Position numbers and translations under genes: made by a program | Assembly: GCF_014803405.1 (NCBI RefSeq) | Contig: NZ_JACYFG010000040.1 | Coordinates: forward strand, 62,001 to 126,000 | Length of the DNA stretch: 64,000 bases | Source of the DNA: Pelagicoccus enzymogenes | GTDB lineage: Bacteria > Verrucomicrobiota > Verrucomicrobiia > Opitutales > Opitutaceae | Direction: 5' to 3' | The notes under the pieces: generated by a model | Told to the model about the DNA's origin: nothing | What the model saw: the letters and a program-made list of their open reading frames with translations, nothing else | Databases searched by the model: none | Part shown: piece after piece, positions 7,663-16,733 of the stretch | Layout: every line of letters begins with the position of its first letter | Numbering within the stretch: position 1 is the first letter of the stretch

Positions 7663-8976
7663 CTAAAATCTCCACTTCGCTCGCGAAGGTCGGTTCACCA
7701 AGGCGTTGGCATGAGCGTCTGCCACGAAGCTCTCTCGCTCGGGATTCCAATAGAGAGGCCTTCCTAAATCGATCGCAATATTCGCCAGGTGGCAGAGCGT
7801 CGCCGAACGATGTCCTACTTCGGCGGAAGCATGCAAATCATCCGCCTTGCGCGAACGCACGCAGGACAACCAATTCTGGAAATGACTGCCCTTGGTCTTG
7901 CGGAGCCTGACCGCCAAATCGTCGCGTTGCTTGTATTCACGAATCAATTCTTTCGGATCGGTCCAAAGCTCATCGCGATTCACGTAGAGCTGACCCCTCG
8001 TTCCAAAAAAGGTAACCCCGTTCTTTCCGGAATGCAGCTTCATGGTAACTCCATTCGCGTATTCGTAGTCTACATCGAGATCGAAAAAACTCGTGTGCCG
8101 CGCTCCAACCGGGTTTCGCTGCCCCATACCCCTCACTGAAACCGGCCCCGTGTGGTCAGTGCCCAATCCCATCTGGGCCGTATCAAGAAAATGTGCACCC
8201 CAGTTCGCGATTTCGCCCCCTGAGATCTCCGGAACGAATCGAAAGTTGTAATGTACTCGCTCCGAGTGGTATTCCGACCAAGGAGCGGGCCCCAGCCACA
8301 TATCGTAGTCGAGTCCTTCGGGAATAGGTTCCGGCTCCCATTTCTCAGCACTGCCGGAACGAGTCATGATCGAGACGTCCACGTGCTTGATTTCTCCTAG
8401 GAGACCATTGCGTACAAACTCGCTGGCGATGATAAACTTCTCCTGCGAACGTTGCTGGCTGCCGACCTGCAGGACCTGGGGATGCTTTTTCAAGAGCTCG
8501 ACCAACTCCCGCCCTTCCTCGATATGCAAGGAAAGCGGTTTCTCCACATAGACATCGAGTCCCGCACGGATCGCTTCCTTAGCGAGCGGCACGTGCCAGT
8601 GGTCTGGCGTAGCGATCATCACCGCGTCCAAATCCGGACGACGCAACAGCTCCCGAAAGTCTCCGTAGGTCTTGATCCCCTTGTATCCACTTTTCCCTTC
8701 TTGCTCCGCGTAGAGCGCTTCCGCTTTGGCCAAAGCGTCTTGGGCCACATTGGCATCGACATCGCAAATTCCCACCAACTGGCATTCTGCGGAGCCGATA
8801 ACCGACGGCATATGTACCTTGCCTCCCAAGTTTTTCACGCCGATCAAACCGATATTAATGCGGTCGTTAGCAGATCGTTTCTTGGCGCTTTCCTTTTCCT
8901 TAGCCGCAAAAGCGTTGAGCGACCAGGCGAGGCCCGCTCCTACACCAGCAGTACGGATGAATTCTCTTCTTTTCAT
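7663..8976 (-). CDS. Tat-exported Gfo/Idh/MocA family oxidoreductase
   Basis: 437-aa NAD(P)-dependent sugar dehydrogenase-like protein. The N-terminus is a Tat signal (MKRREFIRTAGVGAG). Next come a Rossmann fold (INIGLIGVKNLGGKVHM), the CDVD loop, and the family EKP motif in DVYVEKPLSLHIEEG (catalytic-site lysine). The C-terminal alpha/beta domain contains EISGGEIANWGAHFLDTAQMGLG. Substrate is not predictable; relatives act on inositol, glucoside or amino-sugar derivatives. First gene of the operon with the ThuA-like protein. A second paralogue lies at 31908-33194. Confidence 0.93.
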   Translation of the reverse strand: MKRREFIRTAGVGAGLAWSLNAFAAKEKESAKKRSANDRINIGLIGVKNLGGKVHMPSVIGSAECQLVGICDVDANVAQDALAKAEALYAEQEGKSGYKGIKTYGDFRELLRRPDLDAVMIATPDHWHVPLAKEAIRAGLDVYVEKPLSLHIEEGRELVELLKKHPQVLQVGSQQRSQEKFIIASEFVRNGLLGEIKHVDVSIMTRSGSAEKWEPEPIPEGLDYDMWLGPAPWSEYHSERVHYNFRFVPEISGGEIANWGAHFLDTAQMGLGTDHTGPVSVRGMGQRNPVGARHTSFFDLDVDYEYANGVTMKLHSGKNGVTFFGTRGQLYVNRDELWTDPKELIREYKQRDDLAVRLRKTKGSHFQNWLSCVRSRKADDLHASAEVGHRSATLCHLANIAIDLGRPLYWNPERESFVADAHANALVNRPSRAKWRF

Positions 8977-9051
8977 GGGGACTAATATTTCAGGGTTCGT
9001 CGAATTGGGCTGCCGCTCGCGGCACGCCGCAATGCAGGTTCAAGCAAATTT

Positions 9052-9840
9052 TCAAGGCAGGCAAATCCGGTCCACCTTCAGGTCGCACATGAACGGATGG
9101 GCGGGAGTGTGCGTGATCAAGAGATCCGGCTTGGCCTCGAGCAAGGTCACCTGCGGCGTGACCCCACAGGCCCAAAACACCGGAACCACTCCCTCCGGAA
9201 TCATCTCCACCGGTGCACCCACAATAGGATTCGCCATGTCGGCTCCGATCGCCGCCGGATCCCCGATGTGCACCGGAGCACCATGGTTGTTGTAATAGCG
9301 CGCTGTCAACTGCGTGGCGATCACCGCCTGTTCCGCGCTCATCCAGCGCATGGTTACCACCATGTTGCCGGAAAACTTTCCCGAAGGTCGCGTCGGTATC
9401 GAAGAATTCAATACCCATACGTCCGGAGAATACGGGACGCCCGCACGCGCGAGAGCATTGTCGAAGGACAAGCTCGACCCAATCAAAAACGCCACGCTGT
9501 CCTCCCGCCACAGGTCGCCGATCTCGCGCACGTCCGCCTCGAAGTGGCCGTTGCGGAACACCCGGTAGCTCGCCAAGTCAGTTCTCAAGTCCGCGCCGGG
9601 GGCGCTGTAGCGGGGTTCGGGATCGCTAGGCTCCAAGATCTCGATCACGGGGCACGGCTTCGGGTTGCGCTGGCAATAGACCACGAAATCGTAGGCAAGC
9701 TCCTTTGAAATCACCACCAAGTTGGCCAGTACCTGATCCTTACCTCGAAACTGCGTCACTCCCGTCCACTCCCCACGCCGCATCGCCAAACGAGATTCCC
9801 TCGCAAAGCTCAACTCATCTTTATTCGCCGCATCTTGCAT
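9052..9840 (-). CDS. Putative hydro-lyase, D-glutamate cyclase-like (DUF1445)
   Basis: 262-aa cytoplasmic protein of the DUF1445/YcsI family; mammalian relatives include D-glutamate cyclase. Diagnostic stretches are TGVTQFRGKDQVLANLVVI near the N-terminus, a central SFLIGSS-like motif (AFLIGSSLSFDNALARAG), and the C-terminal series GAPVHIGDPAAIG, VFWACGVTPQ and ITHTPAHPFMCDL. Length is normal for the family. It is divergently transcribed from the XylR-like regulator across an 85-bp AT-rich gap, so that regulator may control it. A xylose-type regulator would be an odd partner for this family. Confidence 0.9.
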   Translation of the reverse strand: MQDAANKDELSFARESRLAMRRGEWTGVTQFRGKDQVLANLVVISKELAYDFVVYCQRNPKPCPVIEILEPSDPEPRYSAPGADLRTDLASYRVFRNGHFEADVREIGDLWREDSVAFLIGSSLSFDNALARAGVPYSPDVWVLNSSIPTRPSGKFSGNMVVTMRWMSAEQAVIATQLTARYYNNHGAPVHIGDPAAIGADMANPIVGAPVEMIPEGVVPVFWACGVTPQVTLLEAKPDLLITHTPAHPFMCDLKVDRICLP

Positions 9841-9925
9841 GCCCGCACTATAACTTAAATCCGACCTTGAGACATTACCATTTCTCTTATTATTGTTAAG
9901 TTATCTTGTTCTATAAATTTCGTCA

Positions 9926-11107
9926 TTGAAAGCCATCCGCCCTCAAAACAAGCGACGCTACAAAGTCGCACTCCTCATCGAAACCTCCCGGGCCTATGGC
10001 CGAGGCTTGCTCGGGGGCGTAGCTCGCTTCACCCGCGAAAACCCAAGCTGGTCCGTCTACTTCGAACCCTCCGGCTTCGGCCGAACCACCCCGCCCTGGC
10101 TGAAGGACTGGCAAGGTGATGGAATCCTCGCCCGCGTCAGCGACCCAGCCACCGCGGAGCTCCTGCTCTCTCGCAACATCCCGCTCATCGACCTGCGCGG
10201 AATCCTGCCTGATCTCCCCGTTCCATTCGTAGGGGTGGACAACCGTAGCGTCGCCTCCCTCGCCTATCAACATTTCCGCGACCGCGGTTTCCAGAGCTTC
10301 GCCATCGTAGGAGCCCCGCCTGCCTACCACCCGCACCTGGATCAACGTTGCCGCTTCTTCAAGGAGCAGGTCGAGCAAAACGGCTACCCCTGCGCCACCT
10401 TCACCGACACCCGCCTGGGACGCCCCGCCGCCACTTGGGAAGCCCAGCAAAAACGGCTCGGAAAATGGCTAAAGAGACTGCCCGACCGCACTGCCATTCT
10501 CTGCGTGGACGACCTATTGGCCCGCGAGACGATAGACGCCGCGACGCGGTCCGAAATTTCCGTTCCCGAAAGCCTCGCCGTCCTGGGAGTAGACAACGAC
10601 GAGCACCTCTGCACCCTCTCACCCACGCCCCTTTCCAGCGTCGCCACCGACGCCGCTCAAATCGGGCACCTAGCTGCCAGCTTGCTTCATCAAATGATGA
10701 CTTCATCCAAAAAACGGATACCGATGGAGCAGCTTATTCCTTCCACGGAAGTCGTAACCCGCGCCTCGACCGACATCCTCGCGATCGACTCGCCCCACCT
10801 CCCCCGAGCCCTGCGTTACATTCGATCCCATGCCTGCGATCCAATCTCCGTTTCCCAAGTCGTAGCTCAAACCTCGATCTGCCGCAGCTTGCTGGAAAAG
10901 GAGTTCAAGCGCCACCTCGGGCGCACCGTCTTCAAGGAGATTCTGCGAACCAAGCTGAACCATGCCCGCGATCTCCTGCGCCACAGCAATCGCACCCTGG
11001 AGGACATCGCAGACGCCTCCGGCTTCCAGTCCGCCATCTACCTCTCCCAAGTCTTTCGACGCGAGCTGGGCCTCACCCCCGGCCAATGGCGGCGACAAAA
11101 CAGCTAA
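9926..11107 (+). CDS. XylR-like transcriptional regulator (LacI-type sensor plus AraC HTH)
   Basis: 393-aa regulator. Residues about 10-280 form a periplasmic-binding-protein-type sugar sensor (YKVALLIETSRAYGRGLLGG; LGVDNDEHLCTLSPTPLSSV). Residues about 290-390 are a double helix-turn-helix of the AraC family, ending LEDIADASGFQSAIYLSQVFRRELGLTPGQWRR. This architecture is that of XylR, which binds xylose and activates pentose genes. No ATG precedes the conserved RYKVALL segment, so the start is the TTG at 9926. The stop overlaps that of the convergent ABA4-like gene. Opitutae carry many such regulators for polysaccharide loci, so the ligand need not be xylose. Confidence 0.9.
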   Translation: MKAIRPQNKRRYKVALLIETSRAYGRGLLGGVARFTRENPSWSVYFEPSGFGRTTPPWLKDWQGDGILARVSDPATAELLLSRNIPLIDLRGILPDLPVPFVGVDNRSVASLAYQHFRDRGFQSFAIVGAPPAYHPHLDQRCRFFKEQVEQNGYPCATFTDTRLGRPAATWEAQQKRLGKWLKRLPDRTAILCVDDLLARETIDAATRSEISVPESLAVLGVDNDEHLCTLSPTPLSSVATDAAQIGHLAASLLHQMMTSSKKRIPMEQLIPSTEVVTRASTDILAIDSPHLPRALRYIRSHACDPISVSQVVAQTSICRSLLEKEFKRHLGRTVFKEILRTKLNHARDLLRHSNRTLEDIADASGFQSAIYLSQVFRRELGLTPGQWRRQNS

Positions 11108-11589
11108 TCCGCTTCGGAGTCCTGCCGCGCCCTGAACTTGCTGATCACGGTCGCCACCCAATAGCGGCCTGCAAATACCAAGGTTCCAATCGGTCCCAAC
11201 AACCAGACCAGCAACAATTCGAAGCGCACTTCCCACCCTCGAAAACGAGCGAAGCGAGCGATCCAAATTCCCACAAAGAGATCCATGGCCAATCGATGCA
11301 TCCACAAAGCGATGAATAGAATCGGGTGCGCCCAAAACCGGCGCACGTTCTTCATCTCCACTCCCTCTAATCGCGGCAGCCCCGTCAAGTCGTTGGCAAG
11401 ATAGAGCAAGTAAAGATAGAAAACGCCCAGTAGCGGAGGAGCCAGCCAGAGGCGACACAGCGTATGCGTCAATCGACTACGCGGCCAAAACAGCATCAGA
11501 ATCCAAAACGGGGCTGAGCTCGCAGTCGCCACCCAAAACAACGTATTGAGTTCTCGACTACCAAAATACTCAACCAACCAGATCGTCAT
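11104..11589 (-). CDS. ABA4-like (DUF4281) integral membrane protein
   Basis: 161-aa protein with about four membrane helices. Family signatures are APFWILMLFWPRSRLT near residue 26-41, a central EGVEMKNVRRFWAHPILFIALWMHRLAMDLFVGIWIARFAR, and LLVWLLGPIGTLVFAGRYW. The plant relative ABA4 is involved in neoxanthin formation; the bacterial function is unknown. It ends by overlapping stop codons with the XylR-like gene and starts 4 bp after the stop of the MDP-1-like gene, so it is probably cotranscribed with that phosphatase. Confidence 0.82.
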   Translation of the reverse strand: MTIWLVEYFGSRELNTLFWVATASSAPFWILMLFWPRSRLTHTLCRLWLAPPLLGVFYLYLLYLANDLTGLPRLEGVEMKNVRRFWAHPILFIALWMHRLAMDLFVGIWIARFARFRGWEVRFELLLVWLLGPIGTLVFAGRYWVATVISKFRARQDSEAD

Positions 11590-11592
11590 CGT

Positions 11593-12099
11593 TCACTGAA
11601 AAAGCGAAATTTCCGCGTCGAGGAGAGCGCGGCGAAATCCATTCCTCACGTGCACGCACCGCACGCCCAGCTCCCCCACTTCCTCCACGTTTCTGAGCTC
11701 GTCGTCGAAGAACAACATCTCCCCGTAGTCGTAGCCCGAGGCTGCCTTCAGCTCCGCAAAGTGCCTCACTTTCGACGACGGGTAGATTTCCTCGAAGGCA
11801 AAGCAGTCACGCAGCTTAAGCAAATCGAGCAAGGAGCGGGCCCAGCTTGGCTGCGTGGTGCGAGAAGCGATTCCCAGCTCGAACCCTGCAGCGGAGAGAG
11901 CTCGCAACGAAGGTGGGATCTCCTCGTAAACGCGGACCACCGCGCCCGATGCATCGCGTACCTTGCCATCGCGAAGGGAAAACGGAGGCTGCAAGCAATC
12001 GCACCAAACTCCTCCCGCATCCCAAAGAGTAAAGTCGAGGTCGAACACGACCAACTTGAATTCACGAGCTGCCTTCACGCCCCGTAAAAAAGACGGCAC
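11593..12099 (-). CDS. Magnesium-dependent phosphatase-1-like HAD phosphatase
   Basis: 168-aa HAD-superfamily phosphatase. The nucleophile motif is VVFDLDFTLWD (Asp20, Asp22) and motif II is IASRTTQP. The metal-binding motif is EMLFFDDELRNVEEV, where the double Asp is characteristic of MDP-1, followed by GVRCVHVRNG. Eukaryotic MDP-1 dephosphorylates protein tyrosine and sugar phosphates; a role in glycation repair has been proposed for relatives. Cytoplasmic. It is upstream of and adjacent to the ABA4-like gene on the minus strand. Confidence 0.88.
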   Translation of the reverse strand: MPSFLRGVKAAREFKLVVFDLDFTLWDAGGVWCDCLQPPFSLRDGKVRDASGAVVRVYEEIPPSLRALSAAGFELGIASRTTQPSWARSLLDLLKLRDCFAFEEIYPSSKVRHFAELKAASGYDYGEMLFFDDELRNVEEVGELGVRCVHVRNGFRRALLDAEISLFQ

Positions 12100-12132
12100 T
12101 CGGGAGGATTGCGATTCGAAACGAACAGGCGC

Positions 12133-12166
12133 AAAAAAGTTCGCTAGACCCGAGAGTCTAGCGAAC
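12133..12166 (-). terminator. Rho-independent terminator after the Spy-like gene
   Basis: On the minus strand an 11-bp stem (GTTCGCTAGAC paired with GTCTAGCGAAC, 6-nt loop) is followed directly by six Ts. It lies about 50 bp downstream of the stop of the gene at 12218-12655. Confidence 0.88.
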
Positions 12167-12217
12167 GATCGACTACTACGTACCCACTAAAAGAATACAA
12201 AAGCAGCTACGCGGGAG

Positions 12218-12655
12218 CTATTCCGAATCGGCCTCCTCTTCGCCCTTCCTCTTTCTCTTGAGGCCATTTTTGCCACCCTTGTTGCCGCGAGCCCGCAGCT
12301 CCTGCAGCTTCGCCACCTGCTCTTCCGTCAAGATCGCCTGGATCTTCGACTCGGTTTCCTTGCGCAAGGCTGCCATCTCCGGCTGGATCGCCTTCATCTG
12401 CTCGGGATCCGGACGGTTACCCTTGCCCATCTCGATGCCATGCTTGGCAAAGATCGCCTTACGCGCCTCGCGCGACTCCGCAAAGATCGCTCGAAACTGC
12501 TCACGCTGAGAATCGCTTGGATCCAGCTGCTGTACCAAGCCTTCGATGCCTGCCCGGCCCGCGCGCCCCGGCCCTTTGTCTTGAGCCCAAGCGCTGGCGG
12601 CGGCGACGAGAGAAAGTCCACAAAGGACCAAACGGAAGATGCTAGAAATTTTCAT
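12218..12655 (-). CDS. Exported Spy/CpxP-like (LTXXQ) protein
   Basis: About 145 aa. Signal peptide (SIFRLVLCGLSLVAAASAWA), then an all-helical segment with the Spy-like motif LTEEQVAKLQEL near residue 110 and DSQREQFRAIFAESREARKAIFAK before it. It ends in a Lys/Arg then Glu/Asp-rich tail. Family members are periplasmic chaperones or stress sensors; many verrucomicrobial versions are known only by the motif. The start is the ATG at 12655; the TTG two codons upstream is less likely. A similar protein with a different tail is at 33274-33786. Confidence 0.75.
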   Translation of the reverse strand: MKISSIFRLVLCGLSLVAAASAWAQDKGPGRAGRAGIEGLVQQLDPSDSQREQFRAIFAESREARKAIFAKHGIEMGKGNRPDPEQMKAIQPEMAALRKETESKIQAILTEEQVAKLQELRARGNKGGKNGLKRKRKGEEEADSE

Positions 12656-12964
12656 AGGCAACGCTCAATGCATCGCACGCGCCAAATTGAAAAACAACGC
12701 TTCTAAACACTGAGCATCAACAACTAACGGACGTTTTCCTCCAATCTCGAAACCGCCCGCAGACGCGGTTTTGGGAAGCCTTTCCCAGAAGAGGGGCGGC
12801 CTCCCTTCCCGCCCTGGTGAGCCTTCCCCACCGCAAAAGGCAAAGCCCCCGAAGTACGACCGCCTCGCCCGTGTGAATACGTAGACGTTTTAATTGAATT
12901 GTAAGGGCGGCTCTGATTGCGTGCTCCTTCCTCGGCCTGTCGCATCCCGACACCCTCCTCGCCT
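12656..12964. other. Divergent intergenic region
   Basis: About 300 bp separate the Spy-like gene from the histidine kinase. It contains GC-rich inverted repeats (for example TGGGAA-GCC-TTCCCA near 12772 and a GGGGCGG/CCCGCC block) that look like degenerate REP-type elements. No ORF with a ribosome-binding site was seen. Promoters for both neighbours must lie here. Confidence 0.5.
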
Positions 12965-14686
12965 ATGTCGTCCGAAAATTCGTCCCCATCGCTGCCCCCC
13001 GCCCCCAACGACTTTCTGCAAAGAGCGATTCCCAAGGTACGCCAGATCGCGAAACTCCTTAGTTCGCTCGAGGATCCCGACGACGTCCTGCGCTACGCCG
13101 TCGAACAAGGACGCCACACGCTCAACTTCAGCCGGCTCAGCGTCTGGTTCTTCGACGGCGGCTTCCATGCCCTGAAGGGGACTTTCGGAGTCGACCCGGA
13201 CGGCAATGTCGTGGACGAGCGGCACAACAAGGTCTTCGACCACGGGACGGTCGGCCCCCAGCGTCAAGCGTGGGAAACGGAGCCCTACTACTTCCACAAG
13301 ACGGACAGTCCACTGCGAGACTCCGAGGGAGGCATCATCGCCCGCGGCGTGCACTTCACCGCTCCCCTCTACCGAGGTGGCGAGCTCACCGGCTACCTAT
13401 CGGTCGACGACCTTATCGAGAGCCCTTCCATCAATGCCAAGACCGGCCCACTGCTTTGCCTCTACGCCGAAGTCCTGGCCGGCCAATACTACACGAAACT
13501 CGCCGAACAAACCGCCCGCCACGCGACCAAAGCCGCCGAACGGGCCGACGACATCAAGCGCGAATTCCTAGGCATGCTGGGCCACGAAGTGCGCACGCCC
13601 CTCAACGCCATCCTCGGCTTCGCCCAACTCCTCTGCCTCAACGAAACCTCACAGGAGCAGAGAAACCTCGCCCTCACCATCGAGCAAAGCGGCGACCATC
13701 TCCTGAGCATGCTCAGCAGCATGATGGACTACGCCAACCTCGCCGACCGCGACCTGAGCGGACGCTACCAGCCCTGCGATCCCATCGAGATCGCCCGCGA
13801 AACCGTCGACTCCTTCACCCAAATCGCCCGCAGCAAAAACCTGCACATCACCTTCCGCCACCTCGGCGACTTCGAAGGCACCGTCATGGCCGACCCCATC
13901 GGCTTGCGGCAAATCCTCTCCAACCTCGTGCAAAACGCTATCAAGTTTACCGATAGCGGCAGCGTGCGCGTCATCGCCCAATCCCAACCCAAGCCCAACG
14001 GCAGCGTCGCTATCCAATACACCGTCGAGGACACCGGCTGCGGGATCGCGGTCGACCAACGTCACAGCGTTTTCGAGCCCTTCAAGCAAATCGACTCCTC
14101 GCTCACCCGCGCTCACGGCGGCATCGGCATGGGCCTAGCCATCGTTAATCGTCTCGTATCCGGAATGAGAGGACAAATCCAGTTCGAGTCCGAAACCCTC
14201 ATCGGCACCTCCTTCAAAGTCGACTTCCAATTCGACTACGCCAGCGACGCCCCCGACGTGCACTCATCCAAGATCGGCACCCGCTCCCAACTCAACAAGG
14301 AGCCCTCCAAGCTGAAAATCCTCATCGCCGAAGACAACGCCAACAACCGCCTCCTGCTCGAGCACTTCCTCCGCCAGCTCGGATATCCATCCCCCACCCA
14401 AGCCAACGACGGAGAAACCGCTCGCACCCTCATCGAACGGACGCCCTACGACTTCGTGCTCTTAGACCTGCAAATGCCTGAAGTCGACGGCCTCACCCTT
14501 ACCCGCATGATCCGCAACGGCCAATGCGGATCGATCAACCGCGACGTACCCATCATCGGCCTCACCGCCCACAATATCCAGTACGACCGCGATCGCGCCA
14601 TTTCCGCCGGCATGGACCACTACCTCACCAAGCCCTTCAAAATCGAGCACTTGCGCGACGCCATCGAACTCGCCTGCGTCCGCTAG
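12965..14686 (+). CDS. Hybrid sensor histidine kinase with GAF-like domain and receiver
   Basis: 573-aa cytoplasmic hybrid kinase with no membrane helix. Residues about 15-185 form a GAF-like sensory domain. HisKA has His207 in the motif EFLGMLGHEVRTPLNAILGF. The ATPase domain shows the N box (NLVQNAIKFTD), G1 (DTGCGIA) and G2 (GGIGMGLAIVNRL). The C-terminal receiver starts at about residue 455 (LKILIAEDNANNR), with phospho-acceptor Asp501 in LLDLQMPEVDG and the switch lysine in YLTKPF. The ATG at 12965 is preferred over an upstream TTG. No cognate histidine phosphotransferase or response regulator is adjacent, so its output is unknown. Confidence 0.93.
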   Translation: MSSENSSPSLPPAPNDFLQRAIPKVRQIAKLLSSLEDPDDVLRYAVEQGRHTLNFSRLSVWFFDGGFHALKGTFGVDPDGNVVDERHNKVFDHGTVGPQRQAWETEPYYFHKTDSPLRDSEGGIIARGVHFTAPLYRGGELTGYLSVDDLIESPSINAKTGPLLCLYAEVLAGQYYTKLAEQTARHATKAAERADDIKREFLGMLGHEVRTPLNAILGFAQLLCLNETSQEQRNLALTIEQSGDHLLSMLSSMMDYANLADRDLSGRYQPCDPIEIARETVDSFTQIARSKNLHITFRHLGDFEGTVMADPIGLRQILSNLVQNAIKFTDSGSVRVIAQSQPKPNGSVAIQYTVEDTGCGIAVDQRHSVFEPFKQIDSSLTRAHGGIGMGLAIVNRLVSGMRGQIQFESETLIGTSFKVDFQFDYASDAPDVHSSKIGTRSQLNKEPSKLKILIAEDNANNRLLLEHFLRQLGYPSPTQANDGETARTLIERTPYDFVLLDLQMPEVDGLTLTRMIRNGQCGSINRDVPIIGLTAHNIQYDRDRAISAGMDHYLTKPFKIEHLRDAIELACVR

Positions 14687-14692
14687 CGCAAT

Positions 14693-14756
14693 TTGTAGGA
14701 GCGACCTCGCGTCGCGATAAGCACGCCTCGATCGCGGCGCAAGGCCGCTTCCTACC
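14693..14756. repeat. Pair of REP-like elements (GTAGGAGCG / GTAGGAAGCGG)
   Basis: TGTAGGAGCGACC on the plus strand faces GTAGGAAGCGGCCTTGCGCCGCGAT on the minus strand, giving an inverted REP-type pair. It fills the gap and touches the 3' end of the helicase gene. Single relatives occur at 16734, 27044, 28541, 39821 and 60854. Confidence 0.6.
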
Positions 14757-16059
14757 GTTTCCCCCTGCGCATTGCCTGCACCCAAGGGCTCGATACATCG
14801 CCCCCATCTCCCGAAGGGCGATCCTCGCCCTTTGAAGCCTGCCGCCGCAGCTTGTCCTTCTTGCTCGGACGCTTCCCTTTCACCGGGGCCTTGCCCTTGT
14901 TCGGGTCCTGCGGATTCCAATCCTCCGGCTCGAAGCCCTCCAGCCGCTCGCGCGGAATCGGGTCGATCTTGTTCTTCTTCTCGATCTGGCGAAAGTGGGC
15001 GTCCATGTCGTCCGTCACGAAACTGATCGCCACGCCGCCCTGACCCGCACGGCCCGTGCGACCGATGCGATGAACGTAGTCCGCCGCCGCCCGGGGCAGA
15101 TCGTAGTTGATCACGCAGGGCAAGCCCGCGATGTCGAGACCGCGGGCCGCCACGTCCGTAGCCATCAGCACCCGAGCTTTCTTCTGCTTGAACCGCTCCA
15201 GCGAACGCTGCCGCTTGTCCTGCGACATGTCACCGTGCAAGGCCAGAGCCGAGATCCCGTTTTTGCTCAACTTAGCCGTCACGTTGTCCGCTCGACGCTT
15301 GGACCCCACAAAAACCAGCACCCGCTCCCATCCTTCCGCTTCCAGCAAATGTCGCAGCAAGCCCGTACGCTTGTTGCCCTCCACCTCGATCGCTCGTTGA
15401 GCGACGCTGGCCACCGGCTGAGCCGCCGCCTCCAATTCCACCCGCTCCGGATCCTTCAACAAGGCATTCGCCAAGGCGACCACGTGCTGCGGAAAAGTCG
15501 CCGAAAAGAGCAGGTTTTGCCGCTTCTCCGGCAGCATTTCCATAATCGCGTTCAACTCCTCTGTAAAGCCCAAGGCCAGCAAGCGATCCGCCTCGTCCAA
15601 CACCAACGTCTGCACCTCGCCAAGCTCCACCGAGCGACGTTCCACCAAGTCGATCAAACGCCCTGGCGTGGCAACCACGACATCAACTCCCGCGGCCGCC
15701 GCCTTCATTTGGGCATCGTAGCCCACGCCGCCAAAGGCCACCAAGACACGCACCGGAGCGGGCGCCCCCTCCGCGTAACGCTCCAAGGCGGCGCCAACCT
15801 GCACCGCCAGCTCTCGCGTCGGCGCCAGGATCAGATGCCTGGGCGCTTTGCCCGCAGTCGCCTCCCCAGTCACCTTCCGCACGATCGGCAAGCAGAAGGC
15901 CGCCGTCTTGCCCGAGCCCGTTTGGGCAGCCGCCAACAAATCCTTCCCCGAGAGGGCCACTGGGATGGACGCAGCTTGGATGGGAGTCGCCTCCGCGTAG
16001 CCGAGGGTCTCGAGGGAGCGAAGCAAAAAATCCGGCAGATCAAGCGATTCAAATGACAT
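14752..16059 (-). CDS. DEAD-box ATP-dependent RNA helicase (RhlE-like)
   Basis: 435-aa two-RecA-domain helicase. Motifs in order: Q motif (GYAEATPIQAASIP), I (AQTGSGKT, Lys51), Ia (PTRELAVQ), Ib (TPGRLIDL), II (DEAD in VLDEADRLL), III (SAT), IV (VLVFVGSKRRAD), V (ATDVAARGLDI), VI (HRIGRTGRAG). The tail from about residue 350 is rich in Lys/Arg and carries the PIPRERLEGFEPEDW segment seen in RhlE-type proteins. The enzyme remodels RNA in ribosome assembly or mRNA decay. It is monocistronic on the minus strand and convergent with the histidine kinase. Assignment to RhlE rather than SrmB or CsdA rests on the short basic tail. Confidence 0.94.
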   Translation of the reverse strand: MSFESLDLPDFLLRSLETLGYAEATPIQAASIPVALSGKDLLAAAQTGSGKTAAFCLPIVRKVTGEATAGKAPRHLILAPTRELAVQVGAALERYAEGAPAPVRVLVAFGGVGYDAQMKAAAAGVDVVVATPGRLIDLVERRSVELGEVQTLVLDEADRLLALGFTEELNAIMEMLPEKRQNLLFSATFPQHVVALANALLKDPERVELEAAAQPVASVAQRAIEVEGNKRTGLLRHLLEAEGWERVLVFVGSKRRADNVTAKLSKNGISALALHGDMSQDKRQRSLERFKQKKARVLMATDVAARGLDIAGLPCVINYDLPRAAADYVHRIGRTGRAGQGGVAISFVTDDMDAHFRQIEKKNKIDPIPRERLEGFEPEDWNPQDPNKGKAPVKGKRPSKKDKLRRQASKGEDRPSGDGGDVSSPWVQAMRRGKR

Positions 16060-16183
16060 AGCCGCCCATCACTGCACCCAAACGACCGCCATAGCAACCC
16101 CTGCCTTCGTCCCCCCGCTAGGAGGGTTCGTTTCCAAGTGTCGCCTGAGCTTCTGGCATTACTGGGGTTTGTCCTTTTTGTCT

Positions 16184-16278
16184 GGAGGGACGAGTTCCAC
16201 CGCGCTCCTCGGCGGTTTTGATCCTGCACCGCGGACGACGTGGTACCGAACGCAGTGACAAAAGTCAGTCGTCCCTCC
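16184..16278. repeat. Intergenic inverted repeat (GGAGGGACGA ... TCGTCCCTCC)
   Basis: Ten-base perfect inverted ends, GGAGGGACGA at 16184 and TCGTCCCTCC ending at 16278, enclose GC-rich sequence with internal palindromes (CCGCGCTCCTCGGCGG). It lies in the 269-bp gene-free stretch between the helicase start and the VF530 gene. It resembles a small palindromic mobile repeat and contains no ORF. Confidence 0.55.
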
Positions 16279-16328
16279 ACGCTCCGCGCTACGAAATGCG
16301 ACACTCGACGAATGTCACGACTCTAGCC

Positions 16329-16649
16329 TTAAAACGGCTTGCCGGTCCATGGGTTTGTCTTCGGCCTGTCCGCCTCGCGCGGCGCGGCAGGTCGCGGCGA
16401 GGGCTTCTTGCGCGTCGGCGGCTCCATTCCGATCAACTCCATGTAGGCGATTTCCACCTTGCGGCGCGCCCATGGCGTTTTGCGCAAAAACTTCAAGCTG
16501 GAGCTCAAGCTGGGATCGTTGGCGAAGCAGTTGATAGAGATCTTCGCCGCCAGCTCCTCCCAGCCATACTTGTCGACCAATTCAGTCAGCATCGCCTTCA
16601 AGGTCTTCCCATGCATCGGATCTTTTTTGGCAGCCTCGCTCATTGCCAA
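16329..16649 (-). CDS. VF530-family DNA-binding protein (DUF2132)
   Basis: 106-aa protein. Residues 10-75 match the VF530 family: DPMHGKTLKAMLTELVDKYGW, INCFANDPSLSSSLKFLRKTPWARRKVE. The Vibrio fischeri member is a small helical bundle with a DNA-binding fold; its cellular role is undefined. The last 30 residues are a Pro/Lys/Arg-rich tail ending NPWTGKPF, a peptide seen in several short bacterial proteins. The start is the first Met; Met3 is also possible. Confidence 0.9.
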   Translation of the reverse strand: MAMSEAAKKDPMHGKTLKAMLTELVDKYGWEELAAKISINCFANDPSLSSSLKFLRKTPWARRKVEIAYMELIGMEPPTRKKPSPRPAAPREADRPKTNPWTGKPF

Positions 16650-16733
16650 GCATCAGCCGCTAAATACCGCAACCGTCAACCTCCCAATTGCGCCGGGACT
16701 CGGTCGCACAGTCTAACCCACCACAAACTCTGG

